Shown: one piece after another, positions 26,047 to 36,353 of the stretch
Layout: every line of letters starts with the position of its first letter
Position numbering within the stretch: position 1 is the stretch's first letter
NCBI RefSeq assembly: GCF_000016285.1
Contig: NC_011989.1
Span: forward strand, 2,049,001-2,113,000
Length of the DNA stretch: 64,000 bases
Direction of reading: 5' to 3'
Source of the DNA: Allorhizobium ampelinum S4
Lineage (GTDB): Bacteria; Pseudomonadota; Alphaproteobacteria; Rhizobiales; Rhizobiaceae
Notes under the pieces: generated by a model
The model's database searches: none
What the model was told of the DNA's origin: nothing
The model's input: only the letters and a program-made list of their open reading frames with translations
Position numbers and translations under genes: made by a program

Positions 26047-27110
26047 TTCTGCCCCTTTCCAACCTTCGACTTGCCTTCAGACCGTCCCATGATCTGGGCG
26101 CAATCCCTGAGAAAATCCCCAAGCGGACGTGCCGGAATACCACCGAATTTCTCGCCCGGCGGAAGATCGCCAATAACACCGCTCATCGCGGCAATTTGAA
26201 CACCGTCACCTATCTTGATATGGCCGTTAACGCCAGAGCCACCACCAATCAATACGCCATCGCCAATCACCGTGCTGCCGGCAATGCCGACCTGGGCTAC
26301 GATGCCGCAATGGCGGCCGATGCGCACGTTGTGAGCGATCTGGACTTGATTGTCGATCTTGGTTCCTTCGCCGATCACCGTGTCATCCATCGTGCCGCGG
26401 TCAATCGTCGTATTGGCGCCGATTTCCACATTGTCCTGGATAATCACCCGTCCGATCTGCACGATTTTCACCATGCCACGCGGGCCTGGCGCATAACCAA
26501 AACCGTCCTGGCCGATGCGCGCCCCGTTATGGATGATAACGCCATTGCCGATATAGCTAGCAATAATACTGGTGCCTGCGGCAATCGAACAATCGCGGCC
26601 GATCTTGACACCACGGCCAATCACTGAGCCCGCGCCGATCAGACTGCTAGCGCCGATTTCCACATCCGCACCAATCACCGCCATCGGCTCGACCACAACC
26701 CCATCTTCAAGACGGGCACTCGGATCGACAAAGGCCGCAGGAGAAATGTCGGCAGCGCCTGGCCGGGCAACAGGCAAAGGCTGTTTGCCATCTGGATGCA
26801 GGAACTGCCCTGCGATAGCAAAAGCTGCATGCGGGTTTTTGATCAGCAGAACCGGAATATGCTCCGGGATCAGCGAACGCAGCGCAACATCGCAAAGGAT
26901 GGCCCCGGCCTCACAGGTTTCGAGTTCGGCTTTGTTGCGCCTCGACAGGATATAGCAAATATCGCTCTGCTTTGCCCGATAGACAGGCGCCACCGAACGA
27001 ATGACGCGGTCACCCGCCTCATCCTGTAACAGTTCCGCCCCAAGACGGTCCGCCAGTTCTTTCAAACTGACGCCCGCGTGGGGCGGATAAAAAGTTTCAT
27101 GCTCCATCAC
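26043..27110 (-). CDS. lpxD: UDP-3-O-acylglucosamine N-acyltransferase
   Basis: Adds the N-linked hydroxyacyl chain in lipid A synthesis. The N-terminal uridine-binding domain spans residues 1-100, followed by a long hexapeptide-repeat helix (for example [20 protein letters not shown]) and the conserved [17 protein letters not shown] containing the catalytic histidine. Length 355 is usual. It lies 48 bases downstream of bamA and overlaps fabZ by 4 bases. Confidence 0.93.
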   Translation of the reverse strand: MMEHETFYPPHAGVSLKELADRLGAELLQDEAGDRVIRSVAPVYRAKQSDICYILSRRNKAELETCEAGAILCDVALRSLIPEHIPVLLIKNPHAAFAIAGQFLHPDGKQPLPVARPGAADISPAAFVDPSARLEDGVVVEPMAVIGADVEIGASSLIGAGSVIGRGVKIGRDCSIAAGTSIIASYIGNGVIIHNGARIGQDGFGYAPGPRGMVKIVQIGRVIIQDNVEIGANTTIDRGTMDDTVIGEGTKIDNQVQIAHNVRIGRHCGIVAQVGIAGSTVIGDGVLIGGGSGVNGHIKIGDGVQIAAMSGVIGDLPPGEKFGGIPARPLGDFLRDCAQIMGRSEGKSKVGKGQK

Positions 27111-27158
27111 ACCAATGTCCCAGACGAGTGAGTTTGTCTGAGGTTCGGACTATAGAAA

Positions 27159-29495
27159 TCAGAACTGGTTCGCAATGGAGAATCGGAACTGCTGCACCTT
27201 GTCGTAATCTTCCTTGAGGATAGGCTGTGCGTAATCGAAGCGCAGCGGACCGAAAGGAGATGCCCAGACGATGCCGGCACCAACAGATGCACGCCATGCC
27301 ATGTCTTCGCCCTGTGCTCCACCGCTGTTCTTCACGTCATTGCCGTAAAGCGTACCGGCATCAGAGAAGACAGCGATACGGAAGCCTGCATCCTGCGGAA
27401 CGCCCGGAATGGGCATGCTCGCTTCAGCAGAGGCGGTGAAATAGGTGGTGCCACCCAAGGAGTCGTCGTTGCGGTTCGGCATACGAACACCAATACCGTT
27501 GTTCTCAAAGCCGCGGATTTCCTTACCGCCGATCTGGAACTGGTCGAAGACGTTCAGGTTATCACCTGTAGCCATGACATGACCGGCGCCGAAAGACAGC
27601 GATCCGATAATATCCTGCTCATCCGACAGGCTCTTGAAGATACGGGCCTTACCGTAGAGCTTGTAGTACTCGGAATCGCCACCGAGACCGGCAAACTCGT
27701 GGGTGAATGTCGCATAGATGCCTTCATGCGGCAGATTTTTATCATCCAGCGTATTATAGGTCAAAGTCTGCGAAACCGAAGACACGACCCATGGGCTGCC
27801 GTTGATTAGATCCTGATAAGGCTGCGACAGGGATGTCGTCCAGTCGTCGACGCCCTTGTACTTGATCTGCTTGTAGGTGTAGCGGAACGTCGTTGCCAGA
27901 TCTTCAGTAATCGGCGCCGTGACGCGCAGGGTGCCACCCTGTTCGTTGTAATCATAATAATCGTTGCTGCTCGTGCTGCTCTTGAACAGGTCGAAACCAA
28001 CAGCAAGGCGATAGCCGAGGAAGTAGGGCTCGGTGAATGACAGATTGTAGGTCTGGCTGTCATCCGTACCGGCACCAGCCGCAATACGGATATACTGACC
28101 GCGACCGAGGAAGTTCTTTTCTTCCACCGAAGCTTCCAGGATCAGGCCATCGCCACCAACGGAGTAGCCAGCGCCAATACCGAAGGAGCCAGTCGACTGA
28201 TCTTCGACATTGACGACAATGATGACACGGTCTGGAGCACTGCCCTGAGCCGTCGTGATATTGACCGAGCTGAAGTAGCCCAAAGCTTCAAGACGACGCT
28301 TGGCGCGGGTAATGACTTCCTGGTTGAAAGCATCGCCTTCACTGATGTCGAATTCGCGACGAATAACGTAATCGCGTGTCCTTGTATTGCCCTTGACTTC
28401 GATACGCTCGACATAGGCGCGCTCACCCTGGTCAACCATATAGGTGACACCGATCGTGCCATTGCCCATATCGCGGTTGCCGCGCGGAACGACGCGGGCA
28501 AAGGGATAGCCCTTGGCGGAAACGCGCTGTTGGATCGCTTCCATCGATTTCTGGATTTCGCGGGCGCTGTAAACGCCGCCCGGCGACGTTGTCACCAGAC
28601 CCTTCAACTCAGTCGGGTCCACGCCTTCAACAGAGCTTTCGACATTAATATCGGAAAACTTGTAACGCTGACCTTCATCAACCGTGATGTTGACGGTGTA
28701 TTCGTTGGTCTGCTCGTTCAGCGATGCATCCGAAGACGTGATCCGGAAATCGGCATAACCATGATTGTAATAGAACTGACGCAGAGCTTCCTCGTCAGCC
28801 TTCAACTTGTCGTCGTTATAGACATCCTTACGGGTCAGGAACGACAAAGGATTGGACTTCTTGGTGCTGATAACGGCCGCAAGGCGGCTATCGCCATAGG
28901 CGTGATTGCCGACGAAGTTGATGGCAGCGATTTTGGTACGATCACCTTCATTGATGACAAAAGCGAGATTGACGCGACCAGGGCCAACCGGCGCGGTCTG
29001 CGTCGTGACTTCAACTTCACTGCGGCCAATGGCGGCATAGGCCTGCTTGATGCGGTTTATATCGGCCTGGATGAGTTCCTGGCTATAAGGACCAAGCGGC
29101 TGCGTCTGAACAACAGTCGTAAGCTTGTCATCTTTGATCTTGCGGTTGCCGTTGAACACGACCTGGTTGACCAACTGGTTCTCGTTGACCGTAACCACCA
29201 GGGCGCTGCCGGAAACCGAAATCTTCACATCGGAAAAATAACCCGTTGCGTAAAGACGCTTTACCGAGTCGTCGATGTCGGAATTGGAAAAGGCTTTTCC
29301 AGGCTGGATCGTCAAGTTGGAACGAACAGCCTCCGTCCCGACACGCGTCGCACCACGCACATCGATCCGCTGGATCAAGGCCGCATTGGCAACAGAGGCA
29401 GATGCCACAACGGCGAGGCCTGCACTTAACGAAACTACACCAGCAGACAGCGCAATCGCTGACACCGCGTTCAAAAATTTTGAACCAGCCTTCAT
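27159..29495 (-). CDS. bamA: Outer-membrane protein assembly factor BamA
   Basis: The Omp85 core of the BAM machine that inserts beta-barrels into the outer membrane. A signal peptide covers about residues 1-37 (ending ASVANA), followed by five POTRA domains to roughly residue 430 (first: IQRIDVRGATRVGTEAVRSN) and the 16-strand barrel, which ends in the required terminal phenylalanine (FSIANQF). The frame is open to 29585, but ATG at 29495 begins MKAGSKFLNAVSAIALSAG and makes a proper signal peptide, giving 778 residues. It sits between rseP and lpxD; no skp gene follows. Confidence 0.93.
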   Translation of the reverse strand: MKAGSKFLNAVSAIALSAGVVSLSAGLAVVASASVANAALIQRIDVRGATRVGTEAVRSNLTIQPGKAFSNSDIDDSVKRLYATGYFSDVKISVSGSALVVTVNENQLVNQVVFNGNRKIKDDKLTTVVQTQPLGPYSQELIQADINRIKQAYAAIGRSEVEVTTQTAPVGPGRVNLAFVINEGDRTKIAAINFVGNHAYGDSRLAAVISTKKSNPLSFLTRKDVYNDDKLKADEEALRQFYYNHGYADFRITSSDASLNEQTNEYTVNITVDEGQRYKFSDINVESSVEGVDPTELKGLVTTSPGGVYSAREIQKSMEAIQQRVSAKGYPFARVVPRGNRDMGNGTIGVTYMVDQGERAYVERIEVKGNTRTRDYVIRREFDISEGDAFNQEVITRAKRRLEALGYFSSVNITTAQGSAPDRVIIVVNVEDQSTGSFGIGAGYSVGGDGLILEASVEEKNFLGRGQYIRIAAGAGTDDSQTYNLSFTEPYFLGYRLAVGFDLFKSSTSSNDYYDYNEQGGTLRVTAPITEDLATTFRYTYKQIKYKGVDDWTTSLSQPYQDLINGSPWVVSSVSQTLTYNTLDDKNLPHEGIYATFTHEFAGLGGDSEYYKLYGKARIFKSLSDEQDIIGSLSFGAGHVMATGDNLNVFDQFQIGGKEIRGFENNGIGVRMPNRNDDSLGGTTYFTASAEASMPIPGVPQDAGFRIAVFSDAGTLYGNDVKNSGGAQGEDMAWRASVGAGIVWASPFGPLRFDYAQPILKEDYDKVQQFRFSIANQF

Positions 29496-29689
29496 GTGAA
29501 CTTCTAACCTTTTTTCCGTTGTCCCTCGGTCTTTAAACCGACTCCGGTCCGTTGGTGGTTTTAACCGCTTTTGCTCTACAAGCAAGACCAGTGGTTAATT
29601 TCCATTTACTTCGTTTCAACACGTGGCGTATTCGCCACTACCAAGTTGAAACATCGTAAACAAATCCTTATCATCAATGCAAGAACCAC

Positions 29690-30811
29690 TCAGCCAATCA
29701 ACCTGCTGATGTCGTTCCATGTAGCGAACACCATCAGCGACAGAATCATGACCATTCCCACCTTGAACGCGATTTCCTGCGCACCGGCACTGACTGGTTT
29801 TCCTCGTACTGCTTCTAGCGCATAGAGGATTAAATGGCCGCCATCAAGCACCGGAACCGGCATAAGGTTCAGTAACCCAATGGAAACCGACAAAACTGCC
29901 GCCAATTGCAGCAAAGCTACAACACCAAGTGTCGCAACCTGACCAGATGCCTGCGCTACCCTGATAGGTCCCCCCAGCTGGTCAGCATTCATTCGGCCAG
30001 CAAACAGGTTTGCCAGATAATCATAAGTACCCGTCACGATATTCCAGGTTTGATCGACCCCGGCGCTAACCGATTCGATAAGCCCCAGTTTTTCCACACG
30101 AAAATTGCCCCTGGCTGCCGTCGTCATGATGCCAATCTGGCCGACTTCCATCTTATTGCCGAAACGGTCGATGGTTTCGGTCCGGCGCGGCGTCATTGAT
30201 AGGTCCATCTGGGACTCACCACGCTTGACCGTGACGACGATCGGCACAAGCGGGCGAACGCTCACATAGCGGACCACATCGTCGAAGGTCTTGACGCTGC
30301 TGCCATCGAGCGCCACCAGAATGTCTCCGGGCTGCACACCGGCTTCAGCCGCCGCACTCGCAGGCTTGACCTCTGCCACGACAGGATCGGAAACGGGCTT
30401 TCCATAAAGGCTGAATGTGACCGAGAAAATTAAAATTGCCAGCAGGAAATTTGCAATTGGCCCGGCGGCAACAGTGGCTGCCCTTTTCCACAATTTTGCA
30501 CCATTCAGCGTGCGGGCGCGATCCTCAGGGCTCAGCGCCTCAAACTCCGCGGTATCGGTCTTGCTGGACGCATCGGCATCACCGAAGAAGCGCACATAGC
30601 CACCCAACGGAATGGCGCTCAGTTTCCAGCGCGTGCCGTGGCGGTCATTGAAGCCGACCAGTTCCGGGCCAAATCCCAACGAGAATGCGAGAATCTTGAT
30701 ACCCGACCAGCGCCCAACCAGATAATGGCCCATTTCATGCACGAAAACGATCAGCGACAGGACCAGAACGAAGGGAATGATATAACCCGTCAGGAAACCG
30801 ATAACAGCCAT
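29690..30811 (-). CDS. rseP: RIP metalloprotease RseP (site-2 protease)
   Basis: An inner-membrane zinc protease that cleaves transmembrane segments, classically anti-sigma factors in the envelope stress response. FVHEMGHYLVGR near residue 24 provides the HExxH zinc site, PVPVLDGGHLILY the LDG motif, and a PDZ domain is recognisable at about 130-200 (AAAEAGVQPGDILVALDG). Only one PDZ domain is evident, in keeping with the 373-residue length, whereas E. coli RseP has two. It lies between cdsA and bamA. Confidence 0.92.
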   Translation of the reverse strand: MAVIGFLTGYIIPFVLVLSLIVFVHEMGHYLVGRWSGIKILAFSLGFGPELVGFNDRHGTRWKLSAIPLGGYVRFFGDADASSKTDTAEFEALSPEDRARTLNGAKLWKRAATVAAGPIANFLLAILIFSVTFSLYGKPVSDPVVAEVKPASAAAEAGVQPGDILVALDGSSVKTFDDVVRYVSVRPLVPIVVTVKRGESQMDLSMTPRRTETIDRFGNKMEVGQIGIMTTAARGNFRVEKLGLIESVSAGVDQTWNIVTGTYDYLANLFAGRMNADQLGGPIRVAQASGQVATLGVVALLQLAAVLSVSIGLLNLMPVPVLDGGHLILYALEAVRGKPVSAGAQEIAFKVGMVMILSLMVFATWNDISRLIG

Positions 30812-30922
30812 AGCACGCCCTTCTCAAACACTCGCTTTACCTATGCGCCAGATTGGCACCGCCGTAAAGGATACACATCACCATTGGTGAACAGCAGAAA
30901 CTGACTGGTCGTCAACCGTTCG

Positions 30923-31765
30923 TCAGTGACCGGCGAAATCGAACAACAGTCCACCAACCGAATCGGTCACTCCGTTGTTGATGGCAGCAACGATCATAGC
31001 AATCAGAAATGCCGCGAAGCTTGCGGTCGCCAGTCCGTCAACACGATCCATCACGCCGCCGTGACCGGGAATGAGATGACTGGAATCCTTAGCGCCACAG
31101 CGGCGCTTGACGAAGGATTCGAACAGGTCTCCCATTTGGCTACAGATGGACAGGACCAGAGCCAACGCAGGTATCCACCAGCCATAGACCGTGAAATAGG
31201 ATGCCGTCACCGCGTACCCGCCGATGACGGCCGCCACGGTTCCACCGATGGCACCGGACCAGGTTTTGCCCGGCGATATGCGGGGCGCCAGCTTCGGGCC
31301 ACCGAGCGTGCGTCCAACGAAATAGGCGAAAATATCCGTGCTCCAGACAATGACGAAGACAAAAAGCATGGCGACAAAGCCGATGGCATCGTCATCGCGA
31401 ATGGCAGCCAAAGTCACAATACAAGCTCCGGCATAAAATACGCCACCGGCAAGCCACCAGGACCAGCGACGCAAAAATGTAAGAAAAACAAGCGTCAAAG
31501 TGAAGCCGGACAGCAAGGGTAGGCTCAAAGAGGTATCACCCGCCACAACATTGCCGGCAATGACAGCAACCGAAAGCCAGCCAATGGCAAGGCCACGGAT
31601 ACTGACTTCGTCGAGCCGGGTCATCGTCGACCATTCCCAGAACACGGCGAGGCCGATCACAGCGGCGAGCCCCCGGAAAGGCAGGCCACCGGTCCAGGTG
31701 GCGGCGAGTACCACCGCGACCATGACGATGGAGGACAAGATACGGAGCCTGAGTTCTCTGGTCAT
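30923..31765 (-). CDS. cdsA: Phosphatidate cytidylyltransferase
   Basis: Makes CDP-diacylglycerol from CTP and phosphatidic acid, the branch point of phospholipid synthesis. The CdsA signature is present near the C terminus as FESFVKRRCGAKDSSHLIPG followed by HGGVMDRVD. About eight hydrophobic segments are visible across 280 residues. It starts 6 bases after the uppS stop, in the same operon. Confidence 0.92.
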   Translation of the reverse strand: MTRELRLRILSSIVMVAVVLAATWTGGLPFRGLAAVIGLAVFWEWSTMTRLDEVSIRGLAIGWLSVAVIAGNVVAGDTSLSLPLLSGFTLTLVFLTFLRRWSWWLAGGVFYAGACIVTLAAIRDDDAIGFVAMLFVFVIVWSTDIFAYFVGRTLGGPKLAPRISPGKTWSGAIGGTVAAVIGGYAVTASYFTVYGWWIPALALVLSICSQMGDLFESFVKRRCGAKDSSHLIPGHGGVMDRVDGLATASFAAFLIAMIVAAINNGVTDSVGGLLFDFAGH

Positions 31766-31771
31766 GGCTGG

Positions 31772-32518
31772 CTACGATCCGGCAACAACGGCGGCGGCTG
31801 GTGCCAGACCGCCGAATCGCCGACTGCGGGAGGCATAGAGTTCCAAGGTCGCCAGAAAGCTCTCGCGGCTAAAATCGGGCCAATATTCCGGCACGAAGAT
31901 CAATTCGGAATAGGCGGCCTGCCAGAGCAGGAAATTCGACAGGCGTTCCTCGCCGCTGGTGCGGATGATCAGATCCGGATCAGGTATTCCCGCCGTATCC
32001 AATCTGGCGGAAATCGCCTCCTGTGTAATGGCGCTGGCAGGTAAAAGTCCTGCCTGCACATCGCGCACCAGGGCTGAAACTGCCCTGGTCATCTCATCGC
32101 GCGCACCATAATTGAAGGCAATCACCATAGTCATGCCGGTATTGGTGCGGGTGGTCTCCTCTGCTTCGATCAGCAGCTTGAGAATATCGCTCTTCAGCGT
32201 GCTGCGCTCACCGATGATCCGTACCCGTACGTTATTGGCACGAAGCTCGGCAAGGTCGCGGCGCACGAAGGTCTTGAGCAAACCGAACAGGTCAGTGATC
32301 TCGGTTTCCGGCCTGCGCCAGTTTTCCGATGAAAACGCAAACAGGGTCAGATAGCGCACGCCGACTTCGCCTGCCGTGCGAACCACTGTCTGCAAGGCTT
32401 CCATTCCCTGCCGATGGCCATAAGCGCGCGGCATGCCACGCTGATTGGCCCAGCGTCCGTTGCCATCCATAATGATGGCAACGTGCTCGGGAACGGCGGA
32501 AATATCCAAAGTCGTCAT
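31772..32518 (-). CDS. uppS: Isoprenyl transferase (undecaprenyl diphosphate synthase)
   Basis: A cis-prenyltransferase that builds the C55 carrier lipid for peptidoglycan and polysaccharides. [14 protein letters not shown] contains the catalytic aspartate, followed by [20 protein letters not shown] and, near the C terminus, [16 protein letters not shown]. The length of 248 is usual. The order frr-uppS-cdsA lacks the dxr gene found here in enterobacteria. Confidence 0.92.
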   Translation of the reverse strand: MTTLDISAVPEHVAIIMDGNGRWANQRGMPRAYGHRQGMEALQTVVRTAGEVGVRYLTLFAFSSENWRRPETEITDLFGLLKTFVRRDLAELRANNVRVRIIGERSTLKSDILKLLIEAEETTRTNTGMTMVIAFNYGARDEMTRAVSALVRDVQAGLLPASAITQEAISARLDTAGIPDPDLIIRTSGEERLSNFLLWQAAYSELIFVPEYWPDFSRESFLATLELYASRSRRFGGLAPAAAVVAGS

Positions 32519-32562
32519 ATCAGGTCCTGCATTGGCGTCGCAGAGAAGGCAAAAGGTGCAGA

Positions 32563-33123
32563 CTAGACCTGCATGATTTCCTTTTCCTTTTCGGCAAGCA
32601 AGCGATCGATATCGGAAATCGTGTCATCCGTCATCTTTTGCAGCTTTTCCGAAAGGCTTCGCGCATCGTCCTTGCCGATTTCGCCATCCTTTTCAGCCTT
32701 TTTCAGGCTGTCCATGCCATCGCGGCGAACATGGCGGATCGCGACTTTCGAGTTTTCGGCATAACCATGCGCCACTTTGACCAGCGACTTGCGGCGCTCT
32801 TCATTCAGTTCCGGCAGCGGAATGCGCAGGTTTTGGCCGTCGACAATCGGATTGAGGCCGAGATTGGATTCCCGGATCGCCCTGTCGACCGCACCGACCA
32901 TGCTCTTGTCCCAGATAGAGACGCCCAGCATGCGCGGTTCCGGCACGGTGATATTGGCCACGGTGTTCAGCGCAACGCGAGAACCATAGGCTTCAACCAT
33001 GACCGGGTCGAGAATATTGGCCGAGGCGCGACCAGTGCGCAACGAGGCGAGGTCGCTCTTGAATGCGTTAATCGCGCCATCCATGCGGCGCTTGATATCG
33101 TTGAGATCAATACCTGCTGTCAT
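32563..33123 (-). CDS. frr: Ribosome recycling factor
   Basis: With EF-G it splits post-termination ribosomes. The 186-residue, strongly helical protein shows [37 protein letters not shown] and a C-terminal [16 protein letters not shown] helix. It lies between pyrH (87 bases upstream) and uppS (44 bases downstream). Confidence 0.94.
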   Translation of the reverse strand: MTAGIDLNDIKRRMDGAINAFKSDLASLRTGRASANILDPVMVEAYGSRVALNTVANITVPEPRMLGVSIWDKSMVGAVDRAIRESNLGLNPIVDGQNLRIPLPELNEERRKSLVKVAHGYAENSKVAIRHVRRDGMDSLKKAEKDGEIGKDDARSLSEKLQKMTDDTISDIDRLLAEKEKEIMQV

Positions 33124-33210
33124 CTTACAGTCTCCGACAATTCTTCAGTGACGCCTTGAAAACGTGAAACGATCCGTCTGTCAATCGGTCCCGGCTGCCA
33201 TTCGCCTCCG

Positions 33211-33933
33211 TCAATCGTCATTAACGACTGTTTTCACACCACCGCCTTGCAGGATGGCGCTGAAGCCACCCTTTTCGTGGATGGAGAAGACGATGATCGG
33301 GATCCGGTTTTCCCGCGCCAGGGCAACGGCGGTAACATCCATCACCGCCAAGCCTTTTTCGAGCACTTCAGCATGGGTAATATGGTCGAAACGGGTGGCT
33401 GTCGGGTCCTTTTTCGGGTCGGCGGAATAGATGCCATCCACCTGGGTGCCCTTGAAAATCGCCTGCGCACCCATTTCGGCTGCGCGCAATGCAGCGGCAG
33501 AATCGGTGGTGAAGAATGGATTGCCGGTGCCGCCAGCGAAAATCACCACCCTGCCCTGCGACAGGTGATGAACCGCGACGCGCTGCGAAAAACTCTCGCA
33601 GATTTCCGGCATGGCAATGGCCGAAAGCACCACGGTGTCGATGTCCAGCTTGCGCAGCGAGGTTGCTAGCGCCAGCGCATTGATGACCGTACCGAGCATG
33701 CCCATATGGTCGCCGGTTACCCGATCACCGCCCTTGGAGGCAACGGCCACGCCGCGAAAGATATTGCCGCCGCCGACAACGACGCCGACTTCGACGCCCA
33801 TGGCGCGCGCCTCTGCGATATCGCCGGCGATCCGATCGGCGACCGCGACATCAATGCCGAAGCCCTGGCTGCCCATCAGGGCTTCACCGGAGGCTTTGAG
33901 AAGAACTCGTTGATAAATGGGCTTGGAGGTCAT
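33211..33933 (-). CDS. pyrH: UMP kinase
   Basis: Phosphorylates UMP to UDP; a hexameric amino-acid-kinase-fold enzyme of 240 residues. VLLKASGEALMG, VVGGGNIFRG and DHMGMLGTVINALAL are diagnostic. The frame continues upstream to 34122, but ATG at 33933 begins MTSKPIYQRVLLKASGEAL and has AGGAGAG about 7 bases in front, so the longer form is rejected. Confidence 0.94.
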   Translation of the reverse strand: MTSKPIYQRVLLKASGEALMGSQGFGIDVAVADRIAGDIAEARAMGVEVGVVVGGGNIFRGVAVASKGGDRVTGDHMGMLGTVINALALATSLRKLDIDTVVLSAIAMPEICESFSQRVAVHHLSQGRVVIFAGGTGNPFFTTDSAAALRAAEMGAQAIFKGTQVDGIYSADPKKDPTATRFDHITHAEVLEKGLAVMDVTAVALARENRIPIIVFSIHEKGGFSAILQGGGVKTVVNDD

Positions 33934-34082
33934 GGTCTCTCCTGGAATTGAACCTGCCGCCTGATGAAACATCCCGGCTTGAGACCGGCGGATGATGAAA
34001 CAGAGGCCGCAATGGTGAAAAACGTCACGAAGTGTGCCGCAGCGAACAAGAAGCGCGGGCGCCAGCAATGCCGGATACACGA

Positions 34083-34110
34083 AGGGCACCGCGTTGTCAC
34101 GCGATGCCCT
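34083..34110 (-). terminator. Hairpin behind tsf
   Basis: AGGGCACCGCG (34083-34093) pairs with CGCGATGCCCT (34100-34110) with one mismatch. No T-run follows on the minus strand, so it may attenuate rather than end transcription into pyrH. Confidence 0.4.
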
Positions 34111-34150
34111 GACTTTTCCCATGATTGGAATGTTTTACGGTAAAGACCGA

Positions 34151-35077
34151 TCAGCCCTTGGCGACAGCAGCCACTTCGGCAGCGAAATCGCTCTCTTCCT
34201 TCTCAATGCCTTCACCCAGCAGCAGGCGGGCGATGCCGGTGATCTCGATTGGCGCGCCAACGTCCTTTTCGGCTTCCTTGAGGGCGGCGGCAACGGTCAG
34301 GTCGGGATTGATAACGAAAGCCTGCGACAGCAGGGCCACGTCTTCGAAGAACTTGCGCATCCGGCCTTCAACCATCTTTTCAATGATGTTTTCCGGCTTG
34401 CCCGATTCGCGCGACTGCTCGATGAACACATTACGCTCGCGCTCGGCAACAGCGGCATCTACTTCTTCAGCGCGCACAGCCAGCGGGTTGGTGGCAGCAA
34501 CATGCATGGCGATCTGGCGACCGATCGTGTTGAGCGCTTCCTTGTTGCCGGTGGACTTCAGGGCAACCAGCACGCCGAGCTTGCCGAGACCGTCAGCAAC
34601 AGCATTGTGGACGTAAGTTGCGACAACGCCGTCCTCAACCTTCAGCTGGGTGGCGCGGCGCAGAGCCATGTTCTCGCCAATGGTCGCAATCGCGTCCTTG
34701 ATCGAGTCGGAAACCGACTTGCCGGTCGCGGCATAAGTCGCGGCATTGATGGAATCAACCGTGCCGTCGGTGGAGAGAGCGACGTTGGAGATGCCGCGAA
34801 CCATGTCCTGGAAGGCATCGTTGCGGGCAACGAAGTCAGTTTCGGAATTGACTTCGACGACCACGGCGGTTGTGCCGGAGCTGGCAATACCGATCAGGCC
34901 TTCGGCTGCGGTGCGACCGGACTTCTTGTCGGCCTTGGCAATGCCCTTGGCGCGCAGCCAGTCGATGGATGCTTCCATGTCGCCGCCATTTTCAGCCAGC
35001 GCCTTTTTGCAATCCATCATGCCTGCGCCGGACTTTTCGCGCAGTTCCTTCACCATTGCAGCAGTGATCTCGGTCAT
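34151..35077 (-). CDS. tsf: Elongation factor Ts
   Basis: Nucleotide exchange factor for EF-Tu, 308 residues. [19 protein letters not shown] followed by MMDCKKAL is the hallmark N terminus; [10 protein letters not shown] and LGVLVAL follow in the core. The start at 35077 is the family one, while the open frame runs to 35128. It is downstream of rpsB as in most bacteria, separated by 292 bases with terminator-like hairpins. Confidence 0.95.
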   Translation of the reverse strand: MTEITAAMVKELREKSGAGMMDCKKALAENGGDMEASIDWLRAKGIAKADKKSGRTAAEGLIGIASSGTTAVVVEVNSETDFVARNDAFQDMVRGISNVALSTDGTVDSINAATYAATGKSVSDSIKDAIATIGENMALRRATQLKVEDGVVATYVHNAVADGLGKLGVLVALKSTGNKEALNTIGRQIAMHVAATNPLAVRAEEVDAAVAERERNVFIEQSRESGKPENIIEKMVEGRMRKFFEDVALLSQAFVINPDLTVAAALKEAEKDVGAPIEITGIARLLLGEGIEKEESDFAAEVAAVAKG

Positions 35078-35334
35078 TGTTTGCCTCTTTGTCTGTTCAG
35101 GGGCGGGCGGCAGGACAGAAACCTGCAACCGGCGCCCGGATTGGGCACGACTTGTACCCGGAAATGTTACAGCGTGATGAAATCAGTGTCATCACACGCA
35201 CGGGGAACCGTAAGATGGTGCCCGGGGATAAGACCCTATTCAAAGGAGCGGGCCGCCGCACAGCCTGACGCTGACGGGCGGCCCATCAATCCTGTAGAAA
35301 AGGCAGGCCTCTAAAGAAGGCTGGCCTTTACAAA

Positions 35335-35353
35335 GGGCGGGTCACACCCGCCC
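35335..35353 (-). terminator. Terminator-like hairpin between rpsB and tsf
   Basis: GGGCGGGT (35335-35342) pairs with ACCCGCCC (35346-35353) around a 3-base loop, and on the minus strand it is followed by TTTG. It starts 16 bases beyond the rpsB stop. A second imperfect hairpin at about 35299-35330 follows. Partial termination here could set the ratio of S2 to EF-Ts. Confidence 0.6.
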
Positions 35354-35369
35354 TCATCCGGTCAAGGCA

Positions 35370-36137
35370 TCAAGCCTCAGCGGAGCCTTCCAGAGCAGGC
35401 TCGATTGGAGCTTCAACCGAAGCGCCGATATCGCGGCCAGACGAGCCCTGCTGACGGGCGATGCCGTCGATGGCAGCGCGCGAGATCAGGTCGCAGTAAA
35501 GAGCGATGGCGCGCGAAGCGTCGTCATTGCCTGGGATCGGGTAATCGATCAGGTCCGGATCGCAGTTCGAGTCGATGATGGCAACGACCGGAATGCCCAG
35601 GCGCTTGGCTTCATCGATAGCGATCTTTTCCTTGTTGGTGTCAACGATCACCATCAGGTCCGGGGTGCCGCCCATGTCGCGGATACCGCCGAGAGCCTTG
35701 TCAAGCTTTTCGCGCTCGCGCTCAAGGTTCAGACGTTCCTTCTTCGTGAAGCCCTGGGCTTCCGAATTGAGGATTTCGTCGAGCTTGCGCAGGCGCTGGA
35801 TCGAATTGGAAATGGTCTTCCAGTTTGTCATCATGCCGCCGAGCCAGCGGGAATTGACGTAATACTGGGCAGAACGCTTGGCAGCATCGGCAATCAGGTC
35901 AGAGGCCTGACGCTTAGTGCCGACGAACAGAACGCGACCGCCACGGGCAACCGTGTCAGATACGACCTGCAGGGCGCGCGACAGCATCGGTACGGTCTGA
36001 GCCAGATCGATGATGTGGATGTTGTTACGGTCGCCGAAGATATACGGCTTCATCTTCGGGTTCCAGCGATGTGTCTGGTGGCCGAAGTGAACGCCAGCTT
36101 CCAGAAGCTGACGCATGCTAAAATCAGGCAATGCCAT
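35370..36137 (-). CDS. rpsB: 30S ribosomal protein S2
   Basis: Ribosomal protein of 255 residues. [38 protein letters not shown] and [20 protein letters not shown] are all conserved. ATG at 36137 is preceded by AAGGAG; the frame is open to 36176. The C-terminal 25 residues are a variable acidic and alanine-rich tail. It is the first gene of the long minus-strand array, with a promoter candidate about 125 bases upstream. Confidence 0.95.
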   Translation of the reverse strand: MALPDFSMRQLLEAGVHFGHQTHRWNPKMKPYIFGDRNNIHIIDLAQTVPMLSRALQVVSDTVARGGRVLFVGTKRQASDLIADAAKRSAQYYVNSRWLGGMMTNWKTISNSIQRLRKLDEILNSEAQGFTKKERLNLEREREKLDKALGGIRDMGGTPDLMVIVDTNKEKIAIDEAKRLGIPVVAIIDSNCDPDLIDYPIPGNDDASRAIALYCDLISRAAIDGIARQQGSSGRDIGASVEAPIEPALEGSAEA

Positions 36138-36261
36138 GCCTTTTTCTCCTTTTCCGGTTGAACCCCCGTGAAGCAAACAGCGTCTTTTTCAAAACGCCAC
36201 CGGGCGGAACGGACCGGATGTCTCCCGGCCTATCCCAAGCTTCACGTGTGGAATGCCGGTC

Positions 36262-36290
36262 GCATAGAACGATTTGACGGCCAAGGCAAG
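36262..36290 (-). promoter_or_regulatory. Candidate promoter of rpsB
   Basis: On the minus strand, CTTGCC and CTATGC are separated by exactly 17 bases, close to the alphaproteobacterial vegetative consensus CTTGAC-17-CTATAT. It lies about 125 bases before the rpsB start, leaving a leader long enough for S2 autoregulation. Confidence 0.45.
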
Positions 36291-36294
36291 ACTA

Positions 36295-36342
36295 TTGCAT
36301 AATTCTTTAGACCGGAATCTGTTTAAAGAGAAAATTATGCAA
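36295..36342 (-). repeat. 48-base dispersed palindromic repeat, copy B
   Basis: TTGCATAATT (36295-36304) pairs with AATTATGCAA (36333-36342) with an imperfect inner stem. Read on the minus strand it matches copy A at 22616-22663 over most of its 48 bases, including an identical GATTCCG centre and the one-sided TTCT bulge. Confidence 0.8.
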
Positions 36343-36353
36343 CACATATAGAG

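Noticed and set aside
34034..35314. 426-codon open frame on the plus strand
   Set aside because: Antisense to tsf and without any family resemblance.
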